DNA from: a bacterium UBA4637
GTDB taxonomy: Bacteria > Bacteroidota > Bacteroidia > Bacteroidales > Bacteroidaceae
Length of the DNA: 6,250 nt
NCBI GenBank assembly: GCA_002405875.1
Contig: DHMR01000037.1
Span: forward strand, 1-6,250
Direction: 5' to 3'
Positions 1 through 5,738 of this stretch are shown piece after piece. Both the position numbers and the translations under genes were made by a program. The notes under the pieces were generated by a model. The model had not been told where the DNA came from and did no database searches. It saw nothing but the letters and a program-made list of their open reading frames with translations. The first letter of the stretch is position 1, and every line of letters starts with the position of its first letter.

Positions 1-377
1 GGATTCGTACTGCCGATTGGTTTTGCTAAAACTTGTGTATCTTCACTGATGACGTTGAAGAACTTTTCCTTGTCTTGTTGTGCAATGACATTTAGTTCTC
101 TTTCTCCACGTTCACTCGCGTTATGAGCCAGTTGAGGGGTCGCTTTTAATGTGCCATTTTCTTCTACCTGTGCGATATAGTAGTTAGCTCCAACTTGTAC
201 CAATAGAACTCCATCCGAAGTGGAGTACCAATGGCAGTTTTCGTCACCATTCAGACGAATGGAAAGTTGGCTGCCGTCACTTTGTATGACATTCGTAATC
301 CCAGGCCTTGCCTTTGCTGCAAAGATGCTAGTGATGCCCATCAAGGCGAAAGCAATGCTAAGTAAAGTCTTTTTCAT
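1..377 (-). CDS. Secreted protein N-terminus, probably M6-family metalloprotease (partial)
   Basis: Only the first 125 codons are in the window; the rest lies beyond the left edge. The start ATG at 375-377 is followed by a clear signal peptide: MKKT, then a hydrophobic stretch (about residues 5-20) ending in IFAAKA, so the protein should be exported. After it come ARPG, an SDGS motif (33-36), GDENCHW (44-50) and TSDG (53-56), then a charged stretch with ERGERE. This order (short basic N-terminus, DGS, GDE..HW, DG) resembles the N-terminal region of secreted M6 (immune inhibitor A-like) metalloproteases of Bacteroidota, recalled from family knowledge. The catalytic HExxH would lie outside the window, so the protease call is unproven; another secreted peptidase or a surface protein is possible. 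It starts 22 bases after the EFR1-type gene stop, so the two may be co-transcribed. Confidence 0.6.
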   Translation of the reverse strand, partial: MKKTLLSIAFALMGITSIFAAKARPGITNVIQSDGSQLSIRLNGDENCHWYSTSDGVLLVQVGANYYIAQVEENGTLKATPQLAHNASERGERELNVIAQQDKEKFFNVISEDTQVLAKPIGSTN

Positions 378-399
378 ATTGATGTTATTGTGTTAGGAT

Positions 400-1215
400 T
401 CATTTAAAATAATATTGTCCCTTTTTCTGTGTCTGGTGTCCGAACTCGATGGCGTGGTGCGGGCAATGGTGATAGCAGCAGAAGCAGGTGAGACAATCCT
501 TGTGGTGCAGCCAAGTCGGCATTTTCCCTTTTCCGCCATCAATGTCTTTGACAGGGCAGACGTTGGCGCAGATGCCACACTTCACGCATTTGTCTTTCGT
601 GACATGGAATCGCTTGTCGGTGATGAGAACATGCTCGAAGAAACCACCTACCACCTTGGTGAAGAACCAAGGAATGGGACCTTTCACCAATCGATGGATA
701 CCTTCTTTTCGATTGAAAACCTCTTCGCAAATGACTTCCAGTTCTTGGGCGGCTTCCTCTTTCTTGCGAATTTCCTTTTCTTTGGGATCTACATCCATGA
801 AAGGCAGACCCACATAGGATTCCGGCATGATGAGCGAGTAGGAGGATGCTACCTGAGTGATGCCCATGCAAGACAGCGAAGCGTTGCAAGATAAGGACTC
901 GTTGAGATTCTCTATCGTTTTGCCGATACTGTCGCCCGCTGTGCAAACGGCATACACAAAGGGATGCGTACCCTTGTGTACCTGTAGCCGCGAAATGAAA
1001 TCTCTTACCAGTCTTGGCACTCGCCAACCATGAACCGGAAAAACAAAACCAAGCCGTTCACCTTCCTCCAAGATGAACGGCTCAGTTGTTTCTTCGCCCA
1101 ATTTCTTCATTCGCCTCATTTCTTCGGCGATGTCAATCAGGCGATCTTGTGTCGCTGAGGCAAGCTTTATTGCTGCCCAACGAGTATTTCCTGTTCCTGA
1201 GAAATAGAATATCAT
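400..1215 (-). CDS. EFR1-family flavodoxin/ferredoxin protein
   Basis: The 271-residue protein joins a flavodoxin-like N-terminal domain to a C-terminal double [4Fe-4S] ferredoxin domain, the arrangement of the EFR1 family. The N-terminus MIFYFSGTGNTRW carries the flavodoxin phosphate-binding loop (SGTGNT, residues 6-11), so FMN binding is expected. Two CxxCxxCxxxCP clusters follow: Cys 210, 213, 216 and 220, and Cys 241, 244, 247 and 251, with one extra Cys at 246. Such proteins are presumed to carry electrons between flavin and iron-sulfur centres in the cytoplasm; the partner is unknown and nothing in the window names it. The start is well placed because the phosphate loop begins within a few residues of it, as is usual for flavodoxins. 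No Shine-Dalgarno site is visible. It lies 43 bases after the DUF1573 gene and 22 bases before the secreted-protein gene, all on one strand, so an operon is plausible. Confidence 0.88.
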   Translation of the reverse strand: MIFYFSGTGNTRWAAIKLASATQDRLIDIAEEMRRMKKLGEETTEPFILEEGERLGFVFPVHGWRVPRLVRDFISRLQVHKGTHPFVYAVCTAGDSIGKTIENLNESLSCNASLSCMGITQVASSYSLIMPESYVGLPFMDVDPKEKEIRKKEEAAQELEVICEEVFNRKEGIHRLVKGPIPWFFTKVVGGFFEHVLITDKRFHVTKDKCVKCGICANVCPVKDIDGGKGKMPTWLHHKDCLTCFCCYHHCPHHAIEFGHQTQKKGQYYFK

Positions 1216-1258
1216 GTTCTATTCTTTTGTAACAATAATGTCTAATTAAAAAATAATG

Positions 1259-1642
1259 TTACTTTTCTTCTGTCATCACTCCCTCGATGTAAAGGCGAGT
1301 CATTTCCACGTTGCCATTGGTGCGAACGGTGATGGACTTCTTGAAGTGACCTGGGAACATTCCCTTGCCATTGTAAGTGACGGTAATCTGTCCCTTCTGT
1401 CCTGGAGCGATAGGCTGCTTGGTGTAGGCTGGGACGGTGCAACCGCAACTAGCGATAGCCTGGTTGATAATCAACGGCTTGTTACCTACATTGGTAAATG
1501 TAAAGGTTGTCTTCTGTACAGGAGTCTTCTCGCTGAAGTTGCCAAAGTTGTATACCAACTTGTCGAATTTGATTTCTGCTTGTGCACTAGCTGTTGCAAC
1601 CATGGCAACAAGCATTGTCAGTGCTAAGATAAATCTTTTCAT
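1259..1642 (-). CDS. Secreted DUF1573 domain protein
   Basis: This 127-residue protein has a signal peptide (MKRF, hydrophobic core to about residue 16, then ATASA with likely cleavage after residue 20). One DUF1573 domain fills the rest: F.FGN near residues 33-36, TFTFTNVGNKPL (46-57), the hallmark CGC at 66-68, then P.APGQKGQITVTYN (78-91) and a strand-rich end. DUF1573 is an immunoglobulin-like beta-sandwich domain that is very common in secreted or periplasmic proteins of Bacteroidota, and its role is not established. This is the short single-domain form. A stop codon follows directly after an EEK tail. A possible promoter lies about 50 bases upstream, so the gene probably heads the DUF1573/EFR1 transcription unit rather than being the tail of the uvrA unit. 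Confidence 0.9.
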   Translation of the reverse strand: MKRFILALTMLVAMVATASAQAEIKFDKLVYNFGNFSEKTPVQKTTFTFTNVGNKPLIINQAIASCGCTVPAYTKQPIAPGQKGQITVTYNGKGMFPGHFKKSITVRTNGNVEMTRLYIEGVMTEEK

Positions 1643-1689
1643 CTTCTATAATCTTTTAAATTCTTTGTTAACTTTTGCTTATTTAAATG

Positions 1690-1697
1690 CAAAGAAA
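1690..1697 (-). promoter_or_regulatory. Possible -7 element for the DUF1573 gene
   Basis: On the minus strand this reads TTTCTTTG, seven of eight positions of the Bacteroidota -7 consensus TAnnTTTG (the A is T). It would place transcription start near 1683 and give a leader of about 40 bases. The -33 partner is not clear: an ATTG at 1711-1714 is only 13 bases away, and at the usual 19-21 bases only a T-rich stretch is present. Confidence 0.4.
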
Positions 1698-1750
1698 TTG
1701 CAAGCAAGGGCAATGAAAACTCGCTTTCCAATTGCCGAACGCAGTATTTC

Positions 1751-1770
1751 TTATGCAAAATTAAGCATAA
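1751..1770. repeat. Small inverted repeat downstream of uvrA
   Basis: TTATGC (1751-1756) is matched by GCATAA (1765-1770) around an 8-base A/T loop. It begins about 31 bases after the uvrA stop. The stem is short and A/T-rich and no clean T-run follows on the minus strand, so it is at best a weak terminator. It could equally be a protein-binding palindrome. Confidence 0.35.
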
Positions 1771-1801
1771 AGTTTAGAATTGCGCCACTTTTTTACATTA
1801 T

Positions 1802-4654
1802 TTATATATATTTCTTCAAGAATTGCCCTGTGAGACTCTTTTTGCAGGCTGCAACTTCTTCAGGGGTTCCAGCCACGACGAGATTTCCTCCCTTGTCTCC
1901 TCCATCGGGGCCGAGGTCAATGATGTAGTCGGCACACTTGATGACATCGAGATTGTGCTCGATAACCACAAGGGAGTGCCCACGCTCAATCAAGGCATTG
2001 AAGGCATGGAGCAGTCGCTTGATATCATGGAAATGCAGACCTGTTGTCGGTTCGTCAAAGATGAAGAGTGTTGGCTCCTGGTCTTCCTTTCCGATGAAGT
2101 AAGCGAGTTTCACACGCTGATTTTCTCCCCCTGAGAGTGTGCTAGAGTTCTGCCCTAATTTGATGTAACCCAAGCCCACCTCTTGCAAGGGGCGCAGTCG
2201 GTTGACGATAATTCGGCAGTTGTCGAAATCGCCCTCATGATGTTGGTTCTTCTCGTCACTGAAAAATTCGATAGCTTCGTTTACGGTCAAGTTGAGCACA
2301 TCGTTGATGTCCTTTCCACCGTAGTGTACGTCGAGGATCTCATGCTTGAATCGCTTGCCTTTGCAAGCCTCGCATGTCAGTGTCAAGTCTGCCATAAACT
2401 GCATTTCAATGGTCACATAACCGGCGCCCTTGCATTCCTCGCATCTTCCGCCTTCGGCATTGAAAGAGAAGTAAGCGGGCGTGAAACCCATCTGCTTGGC
2501 CAAAGGTTGATTGGCGAAGAGAGCACGAATGGCATCGTAAGCCTTCAGGTAGGTGGCTGGATTGCTTCGGGTACTCTTGCCAATAGGGTTCTGGTCGACA
2601 AACTCCACATGCTTGATGCTGTCAATGTCACCCTCCATGGAGGTGTATTCGCCTGGGGCATCTGCCACCAAGTCGAGATGACGGCGCATGGCAGGGTAGA
2701 GAATCCCCTTGATGAGGGAACTCTTGCCGGAACCTGAAACACCCGTGATGACAGTAAAGACATTCAGAGGTATTTTCACGTCGATGCCACGAAGGTTGTT
2801 CATCCTCGCTCCCTTGATTTCGATAAACTGGTTCCATGCACGATGGCTGGTAGGACACTCTATCTTCTCTTGATGGGTGAGATACTTGATGGTATAACTC
2901 TCGGGATATTTCTCCAAAAGTCTTTTCAGCTTATCTTTGTCTTTGGTGGAATATTCAGAAGATTCTCCTGCGTAAACCAGTCGTCCACCAAGTCGTCCTG
3001 CATCGGGACCGATGTCGATGAGATAGTCGGCTGCTCGCATGATTTCCTCGTCATGCTCAACGACGACCACCGTGTTGCCTAGCTCTTGTAACTCTCTGAG
3101 CACCTTGATGAGGCGGTCGGTGTCTCGGCTATGGAGCCCGATGCTAGGCTCGTCGAGGATATAGACACTTCCTACGAGTGAGGAACCGAGGCTCGTGGTT
3201 AGGTTGATGCGCTGGCTCTCACCACCCGAGAGTGTGTTGGAGAGACGGTTGAGCGTAAGATAGCCCAAGCCGACATCCAACAGAAATTGCAACCGGTTGG
3301 TTATCTCTGTCAAGAGTCGTTTACTGATTTCTTTCTCGTGCTCCGTGAGTTCGAGTTGTGCAAACCAAGTCGAAAGGTTGGTTATCGACATTTCAACCAA
3401 TTCGGTGATACTCTTTCCCCCAATTTTGACGTAGGATGCCTCTTTCTTGAGGCGAGTGCCATGGCAGTCTGGACAAATGGTCTTGCCACGGAATCGGCTC
3501 AGCATCACACGATATTGTATCTTGTATTGGTTCTCCTTGACCATTTGGAAGAAGGCATCGATGTTCACCTGTTCGTGGATGTCTTTCTTGCGGTCGCAAG
3601 GAAGTCCATGCCAAAGCATGTCTCTCTCTTTTTGCGTGAGTTCGAAATAAGGTTTGAAGATGGGGAAGTTGTATTGGGCGGCACGTCGGCAGAATTCCTT
3701 GAGCCACATTCCCATTTTCTCGCCTCGCCAGCATACCACGCAACCATCGTAAAGGCTCATGGAGGTGTTGGGAATGACTAGTTTCTCGTCAATGCCGATT
3801 ACACTTCCGAATCCCTCGCACGTAGGGCAAGCTCCGAGTGGGGAGTTGAAGGCAAACATGTTGTCGGATGGCTCCTCGAAGGTTATGCCATCTGCCTCAA
3901 ACCGGGTCGAGAAGTCGTAGGAAATCTTGCTAGGCAAAAATAGCAAACGGCAGGAGCCTTCGCCTTCATAGAAAGCTGTCTCGGCAGAATCCATCAGTCG
4001 GCTAATGTCATCTTTTTCTTCGCTTACCGAGGCGCGGTCGATGACGAGAAAAATCTCGCTAGCCTCTGCTTCTCCATTGAAATCCTCGATGCGAATGAAC
4101 TCACCTTTTACCATGATTCGTGAGTAGCCTTCCTGAAGATACATCTCCAATTGCTTGCTGAGGCTTCTTCCCTCAATCACATGGATAGGGGCGAGGATGA
4201 CAAACTTGGTTCCTTGTGAATATTGGCGGGTGCATTCCAGCACATCCTCGGTGGTATGCCGTTTAACTTCCTGTCCGCTGATAGGCGAATAGGTCTTGCC
4301 TATGCGAGCATAGAGCAAGCGAAGGTATTCGTAAATCTCCGTGCTGGTTCCAACCGTGGAGCGAGGGTTGCGTGAAATCACTTTCTGCTCGATGGCGATG
4401 GCTGGCGGCAATCCCTTGATGAAGTCGCACTCCGGCTTGCTCATTCGTCCCAGAAACTGGCGAGCGTATGAGGATAATGATTCCACATAGCGACGCTGAC
4501 CTTCGGCATAGAGAGTGTCGAAAGCCAAGGATGACTTACCCGACCCAGAGACACCCGTGATGGCAACAAACTTGCCCTGAGGTATCTTCACGTCGATGTT
4601 CTTGAGGTTGTTGGCTCTTGCGCCCTTAATCTCTATATATTTTTCCTTTGACAT
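1802..4654 (-). CDS. uvrA: UvrABC excinuclease subunit UvrA
   Basis: UvrA is the damage-sensing ATPase of nucleotide excision repair; as a dimer it scans DNA and loads UvrB. The 950-residue length is normal. Both ABC ATPase modules are complete. Module 1 has Walker A GVSGSGKS (34-41), signature LSGGESQR (475-482), Walker B ending DEP (501-503) and the EH switch at 533-534. Module 2 has Walker A GVSGSGKS (638-645), signature LSGGENQR (840-847), Walker B FDEP (866-869) and EH at 899-900. A UvrB-binding type insertion lies at about 120-240, so this is not the short UvrA2 form. The second-module zinc finger is present (CxxC 738/741 and 761/764), as is CPDC at 394-397. Zinc module 1 is odd: CPTC at 276-279 is kept, but the upstream CxxC is missing. 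The start is 38 bases after rlmH, with no upstream in-frame ATG before a stop; a four-copy 8-bp repeat precedes it. Confidence 0.97.
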   Translation of the reverse strand: MSKEKYIEIKGARANNLKNIDVKIPQGKFVAITGVSGSGKSSLAFDTLYAEGQRRYVESLSSYARQFLGRMSKPECDFIKGLPPAIAIEQKVISRNPRSTVGTSTEIYEYLRLLYARIGKTYSPISGQEVKRHTTEDVLECTRQYSQGTKFVILAPIHVIEGRSLSKQLEMYLQEGYSRIMVKGEFIRIEDFNGEAEASEIFLVIDRASVSEEKDDISRLMDSAETAFYEGEGSCRLLFLPSKISYDFSTRFEADGITFEEPSDNMFAFNSPLGACPTCEGFGSVIGIDEKLVIPNTSMSLYDGCVVCWRGEKMGMWLKEFCRRAAQYNFPIFKPYFELTQKERDMLWHGLPCDRKKDIHEQVNIDAFFQMVKENQYKIQYRVMLSRFRGKTICPDCHGTRLKKEASYVKIGGKSITELVEMSITNLSTWFAQLELTEHEKEISKRLLTEITNRLQFLLDVGLGYLTLNRLSNTLSGGESQRINLTTSLGSSLVGSVYILDEPSIGLHSRDTDRLIKVLRELQELGNTVVVVEHDEEIMRAADYLIDIGPDAGRLGGRLVYAGESSEYSTKDKDKLKRLLEKYPESYTIKYLTHQEKIECPTSHRAWNQFIEIKGARMNNLRGIDVKIPLNVFTVITGVSGSGKSSLIKGILYPAMRRHLDLVADAPGEYTSMEGDIDSIKHVEFVDQNPIGKSTRSNPATYLKAYDAIRALFANQPLAKQMGFTPAYFSFNAEGGRCEECKGAGYVTIEMQFMADLTLTCEACKGKRFKHEILDVHYGGKDINDVLNLTVNEAIEFFSDEKNQHHEGDFDNCRIIVNRLRPLQEVGLGYIKLGQNSSTLSGGENQRVKLAYFIGKEDQEPTLFIFDEPTTGLHFHDIKRLLHAFNALIERGHSLVVIEHNLDVIKCADYIIDLGPDGGDKGGNLVVAGTPEEVAACKKSLTGQFLKKYI

Positions 4655-4686
4655 TTTTACCTTTTTACATTTTTACCCTTTTACCT
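4655..4686 (-). repeat. Four tandem 8-bp units before the uvrA start
   Basis: Read on the minus strand, the 32 bases directly before the uvrA ATG are four units: AGGTAAAA, GGGTAAAA, ATGTAAAA and AGGTAAAA. They fill nearly all of the 38-base rlmH-uvrA gap. The GG of the last unit lies 6-7 bases before the ATG and could act as a weak ribosome-binding site; A-rich leaders also favour initiation in Bacteroidota. The third unit contains ATGTAA, a start codon directly followed by a stop, 16 bases upstream and out of frame with uvrA. Confidence 0.85.
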
Positions 4687-4692
4687 TTGAAA

Positions 4693-5163
4693 TCATTCAT
4701 GATGATACGGTTCGCCTTTGATAATCGTACAAGCGCGATAAAGTGCTTCGGTGAAGATGAGGCGTACCATTTGGTGGGAGAACGTCATCTTGGAAAGTGA
4801 GATCTGCTCGTTGGCACGGTCGTAGACCGCTTGTGAAAAGCCATAAGGACCTCCGATGACGAATACGAGTCGGCGAGCCGTAGCCTGTTTGCGCTCTATC
4901 CACTTGGCAAACTCGATGCTTCGGAATTCCTGTCCGTGCTCATCCATTAGTACCACAGTGTCGGCAGGTTGGAGTTGTTTTAGTATCAGCTCGCCCTCAC
5001 GTTCCTTCTGTTGCTGCTCGCTGAGACTCTTGGTATTTTTGAGCTCAGGAATGGTCGTGATGTTGAAAGGCATATAATGGGTGATGCGCTCGGCATAATC
5101 CTTGATGCCAGCGACGAAATGCTTGTTGACGGTCTTTCCGACCAAAATGAGTTCTGTCTTCAT
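4693..5163 (-). CDS. rlmH: 23S rRNA (pseudouridine1915-N3)-methyltransferase RlmH
   Basis: RlmH methylates N3 of a pseudouridine in helix 69 of 23S rRNA, using S-adenosylmethionine, on assembled 70S ribosomes. The 156-residue length is typical. It opens with a beta strand (ELILVGKT, 4-11) and a positively charged helix, has VVLMDEHGQEFRS at 70-82, and carries the SAM-binding knot region FVIGGPYG at 101-108. The C-terminus is the family hallmark: LSKMTFSHQMVRLIF (123-137), E139, then LYRA and an ending of EPYHHE. The start is fixed by the 4-base ATGA overlap (5160-5163) with the DUF4491 gene and by alignment to the usual RlmH start. GGAG-like bases in the minus strand just before the ATG may help initiation, together with coupling to the upstream stop. 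uvrA follows 38 bases later. Confidence 0.97.
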   Translation of the reverse strand: MKTELILVGKTVNKHFVAGIKDYAERITHYMPFNITTIPELKNTKSLSEQQQKEREGELILKQLQPADTVVLMDEHGQEFRSIEFAKWIERKQATARRLVFVIGGPYGFSQAVYDRANEQISLSKMTFSHQMVRLIFTEALYRACTIIKGEPYHHE

Positions 5164-5516
5164 GATTCTCCGTTCTCCAATTTTCCTTCTTCGTACTTCA
5201 CTTCCTCATCCCTATAATATCCCGTTCCAATCCTTTTGGGATTTTTAGGAAACCAACCTTTCTCGCAACGATGACGCTGTTCGAACAATTCGCCAATGCT
5301 CCAAAGGCTAGAAGCTCCCACTACACCATGAAGGGCGGAGAGCAAAACGTCCTCTATCAAGAATGCGGCGGCAATGGTTCCGATGCCTACAACGAGGAAC
5401 ACCCACCAGTATTTGGTGCCTGTATAATACTCTGTTTTCAAGACGATAGGGTGGAAGAGTCCTATCACTAAGAAAGTGCAAACGGCAATGATGATGCCGG
5501 TAAAATGTAATTCCAT
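5160..5516 (-). CDS. DUF4491 family small membrane protein
   Basis: With the start at 5514-5516 (MELHFTG) the protein has 118 residues. An in-frame ATG further upstream (5562-5564) would add 16 residues, but it sits inside the predicted -7 promoter region, so I reject it. Three hydrophobic segments are visible, at about 5-24, 37-54 and 56-74, with a WWVF motif at 37-40, so it should be an inner-membrane protein. The stretch after the last segment, SIGELFEQ (73-80) then EKGWFPKNPKR (85-95), matches what I recall of DUF4491, a family of unknown function in Bacteroidota. The family usually ends near this motif. Here a charged tail of about 23 residues (96-118, rich in E, K and Y) continues to overlap the rlmH start. 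The overlap implies co-translation with rlmH, but no functional link is known. Confidence 0.85.
   Translation of the reverse strand: MELHFTGIIIAVCTFLVIGLFHPIVLKTEYYTGTKYWWVFLVVGIGTIAAAFLIEDVLLSALHGVVGASSLWSIGELFEQRHRCEKGWFPKNPKRIGTGYYRDEEVKYEEGKLENGES
5164..5193 (-). repeat. Degenerate GGAGAA-type repeat at the DUF4491/rlmH junction
   Basis: The minus strand before the rlmH ATG contains two near-identical 7-base units, GGAGAAC (5173-5179 read in reverse, with one-base offset) and GGAGAAT, followed upstream by looser purine-rich copies. The stretch encodes the end of the DUF4491 tail and also provides GGAG motifs close to the rlmH start, unusual in a group that seldom relies on Shine-Dalgarno sites. 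Confidence 0.5.
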
Positions 5517-5561
5517 ATAGTATAATATTACCCGAAATTTGACTAATTTTATTTTAGAATG

Positions 5562-5569
5562 CAAAAATA
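5562..5569 (-). promoter_or_regulatory. -7 promoter element for the DUF4491-rlmH-uvrA unit
   Basis: On the minus strand this reads TATTTTTG, an exact match to TAnnTTTG. It predicts a transcript start near 5555 and a leader of roughly 40 bases before the ATG at 5516. A TTG at the standard -33 distance is not evident; the nearest (5582-5584) is only 12 bases upstream. An A8 run on the plus strand (5571-5578) lies between the elements. Confidence 0.5.
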
Positions 5570-5590
5570 CAAAAAAAAGTTCAATCTTCT

Positions 5591-5621
5591 TTTGTTTCTT
5601 GAACTATTTTTCATATCTTTG
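5591..5621 (+). promoter_or_regulatory. Bacteroidota-type promoter for the phosphosugar mutase
   Basis: TTTG at 5591-5594 and TATCTTTG at 5614-5621 are 19 bases apart, an exact fit to the primary sigma factor promoter of Bacteroidota (-33 TTTG, -7 TAnnTTTG). Transcription should begin a few bases after 5621 and run into the mutase gene at 5739. The promoter is back-to-back with the leftward one at 5562-5569. Confidence 0.8.
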
Positions 5622-5738
5622 CATTATTAAAGGTTGTCGGAATCAGAATCATTTGGATGGTTCCCTCCTATACCTTATTATATATAGTAGTTTAGTGAAT
5701 TAAATTTCGGCAATTATCAAATTAATAATTATAAAACT
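5622..5738 (+). other. Long leader of the mutase gene with a possible short upstream ORF
   Basis: About 110 bases of mostly A/T-rich sequence lie between the predicted transcript start and the mutase ATG. It includes a 12-codon open frame, 5657-5695 (MVPSYTLLYIVV, then TAG). I recognise no riboswitch. The last 30 bases before the ATG are A/T-only apart from a few Cs and lack a Shine-Dalgarno site, as is common in this group. Confidence 0.45.

Larger units (their letters stand above)
1643..1801. other. Intergenic gap between uvrA and the DUF1573 gene
   Basis: This 159-base A/T-rich gap separates two minus-strand groups. It contains a 6-bp inverted repeat (1751-1770) and a possible leftward promoter element (1690-1697), listed separately. 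I found no convincing small gene or RNA gene here. Confidence 0.6.

Noticed and set aside
415..894. A 159-codon plus-strand open frame opposite the EFR1-type gene
   Set aside because: It is antisense to a well-supported gene and shows no motif or start signal of its own.
539..1027. A 162-codon open frame on the minus strand overlapping the EFR1-type gene
   Set aside because: It is an out-of-frame shadow; the other frame carries clear flavodoxin and ferredoxin motifs, and this one has no recognisable family.
1751..1770. The inverted repeat as a strong uvrA terminator
   Set aside because: The stem is only six base pairs, is A/T-rich and is not followed by a T-run on the minus strand, so I list it only as an inverted repeat.
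2183..2737. A 184-codon plus-strand open frame opposite uvrA (also 3287-3781)
   Set aside because: Long antisense frames are expected opposite a long coding gene; the uvrA frame holds all ABC ATPase motifs and these have none.
5517..5564. Upstream ATG start for the DUF4491 gene
   Set aside because: The added 16 residues are not part of the family, and the ATG lies next to the predicted -7 element, upstream of the expected transcript start.
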